Assembly (NCBI GenBank): GCA_014529385.2
Contig: CM043969.1
Location: 71,760,676 to 71,824,675 of the forward strand
From: Adiantum capillus-veneris
Lineage: Eukaryota > Streptophyta > Polypodiopsida > Polypodiales > Pteridaceae
DNA: 64,000 nucleotides
Direction: 5' to 3'
The position numbers were made by a program, and so were the translations under genes. Below are positions 21,555 through 33,379 of this stretch, in pieces. The notes under the pieces were generated by a model that worked only from the letters and a program-made list of their open reading frames with translations, made no database searches and was not told where the DNA came from. Position 1 is the first letter of the stretch. The number at the start of each line of letters is the position of its first letter.

Positions 21555-22332
21555 TTAAGGCTTTGGTGATCCGTTCACAGAATGAAAGGAGTCCCCAATA
21601 AATAGCTTCCACGAGTCTAGAGCATGAAGAACTGCTAAGAGTTCCTTCTCATATATTCCTAGAGCTTGCTCAATAGGGTCAAGCCTTTGACTCTCATAGG
21701 CTATGGCGTGCCCTTCTTGCAGCAAAACAGCTCCAAGGCAATCACCACAAGCATTGCATTGGACCTCAAATGGCTTTGAAAGATCCAACAGTGTAAGCAC
21801 AGATTGAGAGATGAGCTTCTCTTTAAGCTTTTTAAAAGCATTGTTCTCCTTGGTGGACCATATATACCTAACCGTTTTCTTTGTTAGGTCATGTAATGGT
21901 CCTGCAATTTGTGAGAACTTTTCTATGAAGCGTCTATAGTATGCACACATACCTATCAAGCTTCTTAGTTCATGTAAATTCCTTGGATTAGGCCATCCTT
22001 TTATTACCTCTAGCTTTGATGGATCCATTTGGATGCCATCTTGAGAGATAATGTGACCTAAATATTAAATCTCTTGAAGAAAAATTCACTTTTATTTCGA
22101 TTAATATAAAGTTTATTCTCTCATAAAACTTGAAATATTACCTGGAGGTGTTGCTTGTCTTCGTCTAATGAATTAGAGTAGATGATTATATCATCAAAGA
22201 ACACTCCAATAAAGGCTCAGTGAGGCCTGAATAGCTTCTCCATCAAGCGGTTAAATGTGGCTGGTGCATTGGTCAAGCCAAAAGGCATGACAATGTACTT
22301 GTAAAGACCAAATGTGGTGCGAAATGCCGTGT
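21555..22332 (-). pseudogene. Gypsy-A RT C-terminal and RNase H region (fossil)
   Basis: The frames carry MDPSKLEVIKGWPNPRN, LRSLIGMCAYYRRFI, and the RNase H start FEVQCNACGDCLGAVLLQ with ESQRLDPIEQ. These are the connection and RNase H parts of Ty3/Gypsy pol, collinear with Gypsy-D. Confidence 0.85.
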
Positions 22333-23310
22333 TTACATTTGATGGTAGCCACTTTTTAGGTCAATCCTACGGAAGTAGGTCGACCCTTGTAGCTTATCAA
22401 ATAGGTCTTCTACCCGTGGAACGGGAAACCTATTCTTGATAGTGATCCTATTTAGTGCTCTATAGTCAACACAACTACGATATGTGCCATCTTTCTTTTG
22501 CATTAATAACACTAGTGAACAAAATGGAGATGAGCTAGGCCTAACCATGCCTTTCTCAACCAACTCATGCATTTGCTGCATAATATCCTCTTGTTGAGCT
22601 TGAGAAACTCGATAAGGAGGTTTATTAGGCGGTGAGCTTCCTGGAAGAAGTTCAATTGCATGGTTGTCATTGCCTCGTTTGGGAGGTAGTCCACAAGGGA
22701 TATCGTCAATAAAAACATCTAGGAACCCCTTGAGGAAACTGCATAACTTTAATTCCTTTTGATTGTTTATATTTTCTTTTGCTAAAGCATTAGGTTCATT
22801 TTGAGAATCTTTGACAAAAATCACGTACACAAAAATAGAGCTCTTTATTGGCTTATTGAAAGCTTGCTTATGTATAAGGGATATGGTACTACCCAACTCC
22901 TTACCATCTATGTACATATCTTTTTCCCTGAACCTAAAGTAAATTTGCCTTTCAGGGAATTTAACATTGGCAGCCATGCGATCAAACCATGGTGCCCCTA
23001 GGGTTACATCCTCATGCTTGAGAGGAGAGATGAAGAAATCTTTCTTGTCCACATAGCTTTGGACATGGAGCCTCAATTTCCCAATTAAGCGAGTGACTGA
23101 GGCTTCTTGCCCCTTGAAAGCACCATCAACAGGTAGGACATCTCCCATCTCATAGGCTTGGATGCCTATCTTGGTGGCCAACTATGGGGATATGAAATTG
23201 TGAGTAGAACGAGGGTCAAAGAGAATAAAAGCATCATGTTCTCTTACCTTTCCCCAAGCATGGCATAGAGGAGATACTTTGTGATAAGCATCCTCTTCTT
23301 CAATTTTGAC
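22333..23310 (-). pseudogene. Gypsy-A protease and start of RT (fossil)
   Basis: A retropepsin-like segment with DAFILFDP near 23.2 kb is followed by GAPWFDRMAANVKFPE. Then come the linker typical of this family and the first RT blocks: VEKGMVRPSSSPFCS, LLMQKKDGTYR, CVDYRALN and [10 protein letters not shown]. In intact relatives it would be the N-terminal half of pol. Compare 53269-55455 in Gypsy-D. Confidence 0.88.
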
Positions 23311-23439
23311 CAAGGTAGCTCTAGGAGGCTCATTACGTGTATTCTTGTGGGGATAAGCACAATAGGAATACCCTTGCTCCCCACACTTGAAACAACGGTT
23401 ATCTTTTTGATAACACTCTAGCTCTTCAGGAGATAGTCT

Positions 23440-24362
23440 ATTTTTTCCTTTATAAACTCCCTTCTCCTTAGCTTTTTTGTTGTTGGCGTTGCCTTTGGGA
23501 GACTTTTGGACGTTGTCATTCGCCTTAGGCTTGTTACGGTCCTTGTATTCCGTGGGCTTAAGATTTCTCTTAGCCCCTTGTTGGAAGCTGATTTTTGAAG
23601 CCACCATGGTATGGTGTATGACCGCAGATATGCTGCGTGGCCTTTGCAAGTTAACATACTTCGCCATATCCTCAGTTAAACCCGCACAAAATTGTTGTTT
23701 TTCTCTCCAAAATCCATCTTTTTGAAGACAATGGCTTTGAGGTGTAAATCACAAAACTTGTTTTCATATTTGTGAATAGATTTGTAGGGAGAGATCTTCA
23801 AGCTTCGCCATTCGGTGAGTACTTTGTCTTTGGCATCGGTAGCCAAAATCTGCTTCATGATGGAAGCTCTTAAATTTTTCCATGTTTGTGGAGCTCCACA
23901 ATTTGCTCGTAGGCTAGACCACCATTTCTTGGAGGACTTTTGAAAATTCATAGCTAGATGATGTAGCTTAAGGACTCCGTGAAGCCCCCCATCTCCAAAC
24001 GCGGCATCGAATTGTTGGATAAAGGCCAAGACTTTGTCAGTAGCACCAAAAGTGCCATCGTAGGTAAGGAAAGAGATGTTCTTTCCTCCCTCTTTGAACT
24101 TTTTGAGCTTGGACGACCTCTTCTAGGTGGCATAGGATTTGCTATGGCCTCTTCTTTTAGGTGGTTCAAGAGCTGCAACATCACTTTCTTCAGATGAGGA
24201 AAAGTATGAGGAGGATGGAGAAGGGGATAACCTCTTTCTCGCCTTTTTCTTCCGTTGTTCCTCCTTGTCTGCACCATCACTTGCTTCAGAAGAGACCATA
24301 GCTCTTGACGGTATCCTCGTTAATTGCATAAAGTAGGCGTGCTTCAAGGATAAAAAATCCAT
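23440..24362 (-). pseudogene. Gypsy-A gag region (fossil)
   Basis: The peptides match the Gypsy-D gag: a Ser/Arg/Lys-rich N-terminal part, a capsid-like segment with FIQQFDAAFGD and SSKKWWSSL, and DKVLTEWRSLK. A nucleocapsid knuckle CFKCGEQGY follows. Gag proteins of this family form the particle that packages element RNA. This copy is broken. Identity is clear from synteny and from similarity to Gypsy-D and Gypsy-C. Confidence 0.85.
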
Positions 24363-24450
24363 AATCTACTTACTCGTTTGCAATTAATAATACCAACCAT
24401 TTGTAGCAAGCTTGATGACCTCTCTTCTCGAGCAAGAAAAGAGAAACCAA

Positions 24451-24465
24451 TAGCTCTGATACCAA
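24451..24465 (-). other. Gypsy-A primer binding site (initiator Met type)
   Basis: On the minus strand, TTGGTATCAGAGCTA lies directly after the 5' LTR. It is complementary to the 3' end of plant initiator tRNA-Met, as in many plant LTR elements. Confidence 0.9.
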
Positions 24466-26014
24466 TGGAGCATTTAATGCACTAATAACTTGTGTGTAGC
24501 AGAAGCTGATAACATAGTGAGCATTTCATTAAGAACAAGTTCCTAATGAGCATAGAGAGAGTACTTAATTTGAGAAAGCAACATAGCAATTTACACCTAG
24601 CTGATTTGGCATTGACAATACTTGAAAAGAGAGAAATAGAACAATTGACAACAGTTGAAGACCAGATATACATGGACCCAATCCCTCCTCCATAAAGGCT
24701 TTGTATTATAGCTTCTCCCATCAAAGGAGACTTTTGTACAATACAATATTTTTGTTCCTTAACAAAACTAGTTGGTGCAATGAAAATGGAAGCTTCATGC
24801 ACCAAATTATTCTTGAAAAACAGACCTAGTGTCCCTAGCCTGAGTCCCAAGTCCTCCCACACCTTCAAAAATGGTGAGAGCTAGGAGGGAATGAGGATAT
24901 ATTGAGAGGAAGATGTATCTACGAGAAAGAAGTATTCTCCTCACATAATCACTCCAATAGCATAGCTTAGCTTAGTAATTAGCATGGTAGAGGAGATAAG
25001 CATGCCATTGAAGCTTGGCTCTTGGTTGGATTTGCATTCCATAGCCAAGAGTTGTTAGTGTAGGCCTCTACTTCTCTGTTCTTGGAGAAGGAGATGGAGT
25101 TCTTCTTGCACACATGAGTTGTGTGTGTGTAGCATAAAAGATAGACTAAAATGCCAAACTCCCTCTCTCTTGGTCGACCCCTCTTGCTTTTTGCTCATGT
25201 TGGCATCCTATCGGCTCCGGCAAAGCTTAGCCAATCACAAATTAATAGCATAATTGATAGCCTTTTGAATGTATCCCCCTTTCCCCTTTTGCAAGAGCTT
25301 TACGTAACTAAATAATTCAATTAAACTCTCATTGGACCTCTTAGTCTTTTGGCCAATAGGAATGAGGAAAGCCATTGGGCTACTGGATGCTCATTGGACG
25401 GACCCCTTGGTAGACTGTCCAATAGTCTTCTAGGGAGCTTACTTTCTATTGGTTCTTTTATCAAGTGTTTTTAAATTGATTAGACTAATTTTACTCTAGC
25501 CTAATTGTCATTGGTCCACCTCTATGACCATCCAATAGGATTTGAGGGTAGATTGGGGGCAACTGGCCTAGGAGCCTGACATGTTTGCAGTATTCCCTTT
25601 GTGTAAAGGGGGAGCTTTGGAGTGTGTGTGTGTGTGTGTTTCTCTCTCATCCCCTACTATTAGGGCTCGCCCCCTCCTTCCTAGGGATGTGGGAAGACTT
25701 TTTAGTCTTCCCATGACCATCCATTTTTCCCCTACTTTGGCCTTTGGACAATTAAATTAAATTTAGGAACCTTAGCCTATGGAAGTCTTAATGGAGTTGA
25801 ACCTTAGGTCTTTTAAGCCCCATTGAAGCACATTGTTCTTTTGTAGAGTGTCCCCCTTTGGATCCCTATTTTTCCTCCTTTGGATCCCTGCAGAGACCGA
25901 TCTGGCAGCCTTAACAATATTCTAGCTTTTACTCCCCTGGTACTTCTCTATATTAAATGACCAGTTTAACATGAGAAAATCATTTGGAAGAATTAGATAT
26001 TAGTTTTTATGACA
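24466..26014 (-). repeat. Gypsy-A 5' LTR
   Basis: On the minus strand it starts TGTCATAAAAACTAATATC and ends TTAAATGCTCCA next to the PBS. It contains many CCAAT/ATTGG words. The start matches Gypsy-C (41550) closely and Gypsy-D (58551) more loosely. Confidence 0.9.
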
Positions 26015-26019
26015 AACAA

Positions 26020-27050
26020 TCAACTCTAGAGTAGTTAACGCATGTGAGAAGGTAGTGGGACATCTTTGGAACACTTGTGAAGCCTTTTCAATGGATCCCA
26101 AATCATGCCACCCACAACAATGAGGATGTAAGTACCTAAACATTTTTAACTTCTATACGTTACTTCTACTTACTTGTGTGATTTCGTGAATGTTTCCATG
26201 CACTTGTGTACTTAATGATAGAAACTAATTGATAAAACATATTCTGATGCGTACTTATAACCATGTATGTACCATCTCATATTTACATTTCCTAATTTAT
26301 TAGATGATTTGTTTTCTATTTGAACTAGATGCCCATCAATTGTTGTCCCTCTCCTAGTAATTGTGAGATTTGGATAATTGTCTAAACATCATGAACTTGG
26401 AATGGTGTACTAAAAGATATTTTACCATCTATCATTGTCTTTCCCTTAGCCTTTATGATATTTGGAAAATTGTACAAAACTCAAGAACGCTGATTGGAGA
26501 ATAAAATTGCTCACTCTCAATTTTTTCAATATATTTGTTTGATCTAATTGTTTGTCACACCAAATCAAAATCTATGGATCATAGGTTTATAGGCTATTCT
26601 TGATTGACTTTTCTGGGTGCTAGTGCCATGCTACCTTAAGAAGGACAAAATACATTCACAAAAGTACATTGCAAATACAAAAGAAAGTAACAGTTCTTAT
26701 GTGAGCTGAACCATGACTTTATTATCTCCACTAGTGCACATGCATCTTGAGTTTACAAGATCTCTTGAGCGTTAACTTCCATCTATCACTAATATGTGAC
26801 CCGCGCGTTACTGCGGTCAAGGAAACAATGCCTCTATTCTCATAGGGCTATCTTCTCTTCCAAGTGGAACAATGTCAATACTCTCTTCCTACACGTATAG
26901 TCTATGGCATTTAAAAAGTGATGCATGACACGAACTCTTAATAGATGATGCAAAGCATTCTTTGATACCAAGATTGGAAGCTTCTCATAAACATTATTTT
27001 TCATGAGGTGCTAGCCCTTGTTCAACAAACTTAGGAGTGATCTAATTCTA
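26020..27050. other. Spacer right of Gypsy-A
   Basis: This is the continuation of the sequence that Gypsy-A entered. A weak echo of the 7.5-9.8 kb array (GAGATTTGGATAATTGTC near 26365 and GATATTTGGAAAATTGT near 26455) suggests old fragments of the same repeat. No gene is seen. Confidence 0.35.
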
Positions 27051-27054
27051 TTGG

Positions 27055-27077
27055 GGTGTGTGTGTGTGTGTGTGTGC

Positions 27078-27130
<53 letters not shown>
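27055..27130 (+). repeat. (GT)n-(GA)n compound microsatellite
   Basis: (GT)11 or so at 27055-27076, then CATA, then about 25 GA units at 27081-27130. Confidence 0.95.
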
Positions 27131-27132
<2 letters not shown>

Positions 27133-27344
27133 CCTTCATTTGGTCTACCTTGATCTAGCAATGCTACCAAGCTTGATTATAGAGATTAGATAAGTTAGCA
27201 TGGTGTGAAGAGATGAAATCTAAGAGAATTCAATGTAATAATTAAAATAATAAATAAAATGGACTGAGTTCTAGAATTGGTTTCAATGATAGGAACGCAA
27301 TTGGATTCAATATCTCTGCTCCACTCTCTTACATGCTTCTATCC

Positions 27345-27399
27345 TTGTACGTATGTATGGATGTATGTATACATATATACATCTATATGTACACATAGT

Positions 27400-27430
<31 letters not shown>

Positions 27431-27433
27431 TAC

Positions 27434-27469
<36 letters not shown>

Positions 27470-27470
27470 G
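27345..27470 (+). repeat. Compound (ATGT)n/(CA)n/(CATA)n/(TA)n microsatellite
   Basis: A run of tetranucleotide GTAT/CATA units passes into (CA)n at about 27399-27424 and then (TA)n at about 27447-27469. It can form hairpins or Z-type DNA. No gene is here, and the frames across it are artefacts of the repeat. Confidence 0.93.
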
Positions 27471-27553
27471 CGCTTGAAGTGAAGATTTGTCACATAAATC
27501 TTGAGACATCGTGATATGTTCCAACTATGTCTATATGTACACATAGTGCGCGC

Positions 27554-27560
27554 TCACACA

Positions 27561-27621
<61 letters not shown>
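27554..27621 (+). repeat. (CA)n microsatellite
   Basis: About 30 CA units with one CT interruption near the start, followed by a copy of the phrase TATATGCTTGAA...TTTGTCACATA that also follows the preceding compound tract at 27.47 kb. The two tracts with their flanks are therefore an old local duplication. Confidence 0.93.
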
Positions 27622-27627
<6 letters not shown>

Positions 27628-27744
27628 GCTTGAAGGAAAGCTTTGTCACATATGTCTTGAGTTTGTCACATTTGTCACAAAGAGGCATCTTGCTATTGTT
27701 CCAATACAGTAACTATGACATTCAAAGTTTCTATGCTCCCCTCA

Positions 27745-27759
27745 CCCCCCCCCCCCCCC
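27745..27759 (+). repeat. Homopolymer C run
   Basis: About 15 C in a row, followed after GG by six more. Its length may be unreliable in the assembly. Confidence 0.85.
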
Positions 27760-27863
27760 GGCCCCCCAAAACCCTCTAGTTGAAGTGACTATCCGAGGTG
27801 GACATTTAAAAAGAAGAATTGAACTCATTTTTCTCATTTTTTTTGAAAAGAAAAATATTGATT

Positions 27864-27865
<2 letters not shown>

Positions 27866-27902
<37 letters not shown>

Positions 27903-27987
27903 CATCGGATAGATATTTGAGATCTCATTGGATGTTCCTACAACATTTCAAATTCTCCTTTTATCAAGACATGTGTGTGTGTGTGTG

Positions 27988-28040
<53 letters not shown>

Positions 28041-28127
28041 GAAACAAAAAATAACTTTATTCTTACCCATGTTGTGAGATATATCTTTTGGGATTGTTCT
28101 GATGGCATTAAAAATTTTCTGCTTGTT

Positions 28128-28163
<36 letters not shown>

Positions 28164-28325
28164 CCCATAGATATTCACTTTTGTTGAAGGCTTGTCTTGT
28201 AACTTTTAAAGTCACTTTAGATTCTTGCTACACACAATCATTTTGTTATGTCTTCCTCTCTCCTTTTGCGTCATTTGTTGAACTTTGCATTTCAACAAAT
28301 TAAATACGGCATTAACAATTGTCCT

Positions 28326-28385
<60 letters not shown>
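27866..28385 (+). repeat. Cluster of (CT)n, (GT)n and (GA)n tracts
   Basis: (CT)n at 27866-27900, (GT)n at 27972-27988 with (GA)n at 27991-28036, (CT)n at 28131-28161, and (CT)n at 28331-28385. Polypurine and polypyrimidine tracts of both polarities lie within 520 bases, so a folded or triplex-forming region is possible. No gene is recognised between them. Confidence 0.93.
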
Positions 28386-28388
<3 letters not shown>

Positions 28389-28690
28389 GGTTTTAGATTG
28401 GCACCCTTGTCTTGCAAAATTTAAGGAATTTATAGAATTTTTAGCATGGCCCACATGTTAACTCTTAAAAATAAAAAGAACAAAATTATCCAAGAATTGG
28501 TAAAAGGTCCATCAACTGGGAAATCTCTCTACCCATTTGGGGTGTTCTCTCTTGTTGATTTTAGATTGGCACCCTTGTCTGCCAAAATTTAAGGAATTTA
28601 TAAATTTTTAAGCATGGCCCACATGTTAACTTTTAAAAATAAAAAGAACAAAATATCCAAGAATTGGTAAAAGGACCCATTTGGGGTGTT
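28386..28690 (+). repeat. Tandem duplication, period about 168 bp
   Basis: The phrase TTTTAGATTGGCACCCTTGT through AAAGAACAAAATTATCCAAG at 28386-28553 recurs at 28554-28690 with scattered differences. Both copies are preceded by a CTCT run, so the (CT)n tract seems to be part of the duplicated unit and to have shrunk or grown later. Confidence 0.88.
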
Positions 28691-28889
28691 AATGTGAGGG
28701 TTGGTCTTTGTTGGGTATTTAATCCTTTTTCTACGGGTTAAAAACTTTAGCTATCCTTTTGAAAATACACTAACGCCAAAAAATAATATCTTGAAAATTT
28801 AAAAAGTGCGTGAGCTCAACGGTAAAATATTTCTTTCTTTCTCTCCCCCTCATAAATGTACATGTGGATGCACACATGCAATGTGATGG

Positions 28890-28945
<56 letters not shown>

Positions 28946-29496
28946 ACACACACATTTCCATTAAACAAAAAAAAATCACTAAAATTTTTCTTTTTTTGTT
29001 ATATCTTCAAAAAGTAAATTCGCATTAAGTAACAAAACCTCCACTAAAGTTATCCCCTTTTTGTTATGTGCAATAAAATTTCAACATTTATTTTATGTGA
29101 AATACAAAGTCTCTTGATTTTACATTTGAAAAGGCTTGTCACTTCTTACATTCTGAAAAGGAGAAAGCTGTCATTTCTTACAATCTTACCCTTTACTTCT
29201 ACATTTTAGATTAGATGTTTTGTAAGGTGTTTTTTGAAATGAACCAGGGAGTGACACATGGACGCCCTCTTCTTCCTTGAAAATTTTAAGGTGCATTATA
29301 AAGAATATAGAATATAGATTGGCTCTTCCCCGGGCTTTATGAGATTTGAACAACCATCCAAAAGCCAAAAACACAAATTGAAGAATAGAAATCACTTGTG
29401 CTTAATTTTCATGCGTATTTCTTTATCTGATTGATAAATACTAGTAGCTCTTTTCGCAAAGACATTGGAAAGAACTATGTATTTAGTATGGAGGAG
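28691..29496. other. Spacer with a (CT)n-(CA)n tract
   Basis: (CT)n at about 28891-28914 passes into (CA)n to about 28953. Otherwise it is AT-rich without a recognisable gene. Confidence 0.5.
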
Positions 29497-29774
29497 ATCA
29501 TCCATACCCGAAAGCAATTCTTTTCCTATTATGAGTAAGCCACTCTTTGAGCTAAATGAAGAAACAAATAGAAATTATAAGGAAAGATCCATCAAAATTT
29601 TAATTAAAGGACTCTAGTATGATATCATCCATACCCAAAAGTAAACATCATCCATACCCAAAAGCAATTCTTTTCCTATTATGAGTAAGCCACTCTTGAG
29701 CTAAATGAAGAAACAAATAGAAATTCTAAGGAAAGATCCATCAAAATTTTAATTAAAGGACTCTAGTATGATAT
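29497..29774 (+). repeat. Tandem duplication, period 150 bp
   Basis: Units start at 29497 and 29647 with ATCATCCATACCC and run through AGCAATTCTTTTCCTATT to CTCTAGTATGATAT, nearly identical. A short extra copy of the first words lies between them at 29625. Confidence 0.9.
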
Positions 29775-29879
29775 ATTATGCCACCCGTTTGGGATACATA
29801 GGAAAACCACTTCAAAATCATATTGCAAAATAGGTGTTATATTATATCATAGTTCAAAGGCTATCAATCATTTTCTACG

Positions 29880-30093
29880 TTGAAGGAAATGTTTTTTGTT
29901 CCCATTGACACGGCTCTATTTGGCAAACTCATATTTGTGTAGTAATATATTGGGAACTAAAGTTGTACATGGAAACACTTCAAGTGATTTGTATGGTGGC
30001 ACCATGAAGTACAAGGTTTCATGGTTAAATGATTTTGTTATATTTTCCTTGTTTGTTTTGCACCTCGGTGTTTCCAAACCACATCAATCAAAT
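29880..30093 (+). repeat. Degenerate repeat family 2, left fragment
   Basis: Words such as ACTTCAAGTGATTTGTATGG, GTTTCATGGTTAAAT and CTCGGTGTTTCC recur in the same order at 48.66-48.78 kb and 49.15-49.27 kb. The fragment ends at the CAAAT target duplication of element B. Confidence 0.65.
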
Positions 30094-30633
30094 TGTGCAC
30101 GTATATCGCACGTGTCAATGCAAGGGACTTGCAGTACACTGTGTGCGAGCCACAAATAGCTGCAAGCACACAAGCAGACTAATCTAGCAAGATCAAGAGA
30201 GTGCAAGGGTGTGTCACTCACCGCCCTATACTCGCCTTCGTGGAGGATTCCTTGCCGCAAAGAAGAAGGAGCTACCGCCGTGCGGCGCTCAACCGCCTCG
30301 CCACCGCTGTGCCGTCGTCGCAATGCTCAATTGCACACTCTCTCTCTCTCTCTCACGCATACACACACACAAGGAGATGAAGAAGAAGAAGATGGAGATG
30401 GAGCAAGAGCACTCTTCAATTGCACAAATGAGAGAATGAGTGTTTTTTGGGTTTAAGTGACTTTTATATGATCTCGCCCATTCACACTTGGGTTCCCATG
30501 CTTAGCCAACTAACCCTTAAATGTTCCAGTTAGAGTGCACCTCTCATCGGTGATCACTCTTACCATTTTCCTATTGGACCGACAAGCCCGGCCCATGACT
30601 ACTAGAAGTAGAAGTGGACGCCGGTCGTTAACA
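30094..30633 (-). repeat. Element B 3' LTR
   Basis: On the minus strand it starts TGTTAACGACCGG and ends at the CAAAT duplication. It carries a (CT)n tract at 30338-30353. Confidence 0.9.
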
Positions 30634-30955
30634 TGCCCCCCTACCTGATGTAGATTCCATCCTTGGAATATAGCTGTGAAGCATTGGGATCCACGATAGG
30701 AGTACCTGTCTCAAAAGAAGAGCAACATTGTGAAAGCTCAAAGGCACCATGTGCAGGCATGCAATAAGTGAGATGCCCCCCTACCTGATGTAGATTCCAT
30801 CATTAACATGCCCCCCTACCTGATGTAGATTCCATCCTTGGAATATAGCTGTGAAGCATTGGGATCCACGATAGGAGTACCTGTCTCAAAAGAAGAGCAA
30901 CATTGTGAAAGCTCAAAGGCACCATGTGCAGGCATGCAATAAGTGAGATGCATAC
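30634..30955 (-). repeat. Duplicated segment with three copies of the element B purine tract
   Basis: The plus-strand phrase GCCCCCCTACCTGATGTAGA occurs at about 30635, 30775 and 30810. The longer block from 30636 repeats at 30811 (period 175). The third copy is preceded by TTAACA, the same bases that end the LTR. On the minus strand the phrase is the polypurine tract next to the 3' LTR. Confidence 0.85.
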
Positions 30956-33379
30956 ATGATATTCTAGGAAATGCAAAAAAAATCATGAATTGTAACATTG
31001 CCAACTAGAACAAGCGTAGTACCTGAATGAAATGCAATTGAGTAAAGGTCTATTAGGTTGACTCTAAGAGAAGTACACAAGAGCTAGGGCTAAAGTAAGT
31101 ACTAGATTGTCTAGCGTTAATTAAAAAATGTCAACTAAAGAGTAGTTAACCCTAGGAATGCTCGTTAGGGTCTAAAGACTAGTGATCTTATCACTTATAC
31201 CACTTAAGTGTGATCAGCATAAAATACGAGGAAGTTTGTGCTATTTGCTTTCTCTTTTCTCTTTTTTTCTCTCTTTTTTTTGTTGGTGTGCTAGTTGTTA
31301 CAAGTAGCTGGAGAACTCGAGGTCTCAAATACCAGCAAGCTGGGAGACTTGAGGTCTCAAATACCAGCTTGAGCATAAACTAGCCGAGAGACTCAAGGTC
31401 TCAAATACCAGATTAATACATGGACTTCCACAACACAAGTCACACTTAGGTGGAATAGCTAGAGAGAACTATATCCTCAGAGCCTAAACCATTACTAAAA
31501 GTTACTACAATTAATAGACTATTTAGGAATTGAAGTCAGCAATTAAATGGCCTAGTTTAGCCTAAGGTCCTAATACCTACTTAAAGTCAACTAATAGACC
31601 AAACTCAAAGAGAAGAACAAGGTACTATAATTTTGAAAAAATTATAGCATCTAAATTGGCAATGTCACAACTTCATAAATTTTATTCATTGTTAGAATTC
31701 AAATGACAAGATGCAAACATGTAAATGCGGAAGCATAGATAAAAGGAAGTAGTACACCTGATATAATGGAGAACGTTGTAACATGTAAACATCCATTGTC
31801 ATTGTCCTTCAAAGGCATCCTTATGTAGTCACAAACTGCACAATAGTCACCACCAAAAATCTACCTTCCAGAGGCACATCAATGGAAAAAAAGAACTTTG
31901 GTAATCACTAAACTCTAAAACTAAAACACTCCTATCGTACTAATCCTACCTACTCTTCATCACTCAAGTGATGAGGATCAAAGGTGTTTAATGACATAGG
32001 TTTCTGTTTCAGTGTACTGGATGTGACATGTGTAGGTCTGGGTCAATGATTATGACTAGTATTGTGCACACTCGTTTGCTAATTGCTCTTGCTCTTTACT
32101 ATATATTTTTTTTGTTTTGTTTTAAACTAGGGTGGTTAGTTACTATATATCTATATATATACAATCACTAAAATCGGAAAGCTCAAGGGTTAGGGAAAGA
32201 AGGGTAAGAGGGAAATAATTCAATAGGCTGACATGAATGAAGACCTCCCCCTTCCTTGGGTAGATCATACTTTAAAAGGATGTCATCACCTTTTGGAACC
32301 AGTTATTCTAATTGGTAATAAGTGAGGGTTTTAGCCATTAGATCTCTATTACCTTGGGTGCCTCATCGAGTTGCAAGGGTGGTAAGGTACTCTCCCATGA
32401 ACGAACTTGAAGTAGTGCATCAGGTAATAATTGAACAATGGGAGGTGTCGAATCTTTTGTAGCTTCATGGAGGTTGCCTATGGTAGGTGAAGATTGAGTA
32501 GAATCTTTTACCTCTATGGATGCATTACATGAGGAGCTAGAAGCTTCACGGAACTCCCCCTTTCCTAAGCTAAGCTAAATAGATTGGTTTTGCCTTGGAA
32601 CCTAAACTAGCTCTGGAATAGGTGTGTAGCATTCTATGATCTTTCCCTTCCCACGGTCTTCCATCAGCTTTGGAATCACAAGGTTTGACTGACATGGTTT
32701 CATAGTGGATAGGAAAGGACATGATTTACGTTTAGGTACCCAAGTTCAATCATTTCCATCATAGTAGACTTGGGCTTCTAATAGTTGTTTGGGAATCCAA
32801 CATGATTTGGTTTTCACCTTCTTAACCTGAGTGGACGCCTTCCTTTGAGGTTTCCTTTGTGAATGAACTTGAACCATAGGGGGGTTCGATAATGATACCT
32901 TGGGGACCCATTGATATGTCCCCTTGGTCAAATCACGTGGAGCCTTTGATGTAGCATTATCTGTCCATGGAATTTGAAGCTTTAGAGGGTTGTGCTACTC
33001 GCAAGGATGTTGTGACTTTTTGGATTGGCAATATTTTGTTGTTTTTTGTGTTATGAAGAGGTGAGATTTCAGGTGTTATTCCTTGAGCCATAGGGCCATG
33101 AGTTGGTTTCTGCGTCGTGATACTCCGATCTCCCAATCAATATTACATTTGACTGCAGACATCCATTTGCAACCAGGTTTATATTACCCTCCATAGTACC
33201 AATAGGCATGACCAAAAAGCTTTGAACCACGGTTCCATTGTCATAAATAACATGAGTGTTTAGGATTCCTAAAATAGTGGTCTTCTTCTATTGACACCCT
33301 TGACTTGGATGGTGCTTGTGGATAGGGGTGGTTTTTCTAGTTGACACCAAACTCCATAGGATAACAAATTATGTTGAGC
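30956..33379 (-). other. Element B 3' internal region without recognised domain
   Basis: About 2.4 kb in the place where pol would normally lie. It has only short frames. One near 32.75-32.93 kb is basic and contains repeated W-[VI]-P-K words (QWVPK, CWIPK, and TWVPK just outside it). The purpose is unknown. It is part of a fossil. Confidence 0.5.

Larger units (their letters stand above)
10862..26014 (-). mobile_element. Gypsy-A: chromodomain Ty3/Gypsy element with another element inside its 3' LTR
   Basis: This is an LTR retrotransposon fossil on the minus strand, bounded by a perfect 5 bp target duplication AACAA (10857-10861 and 26015-26019). The 5' LTR is 24466-26014. The 3' LTR is in two parts, 10862-11276 and 18360-19508, because a pol-less LTR element (11277-18359) entered it. 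An initiator-Met-type PBS adjoins the 5' LTR and a purine tract adjoins the 3' LTR. Parts in order are gag with a CCHC knuckle, a retropepsin-like protease, reverse transcriptase, RNase H, integrase and a C-terminal chromodomain. This is the plan of the plant chromovirus branch. The copy is broken many times (on the order of ten breaks). Its LTRs differ by several percent by eye, so it is moderately old. Confidence 0.92.

Noticed and set aside
24451-24465. Part of a tRNA gene
   Set aside because: TTGGTATCAGAGC is the complement of a tRNA end used as a PBS; no cloverleaf is present around it or at the other PBS sites.
27277-28454. Frames with runs of Thr-His, Arg-Glu or Ser-Leu
   Set aside because: They are microsatellite translations without start context or homology.
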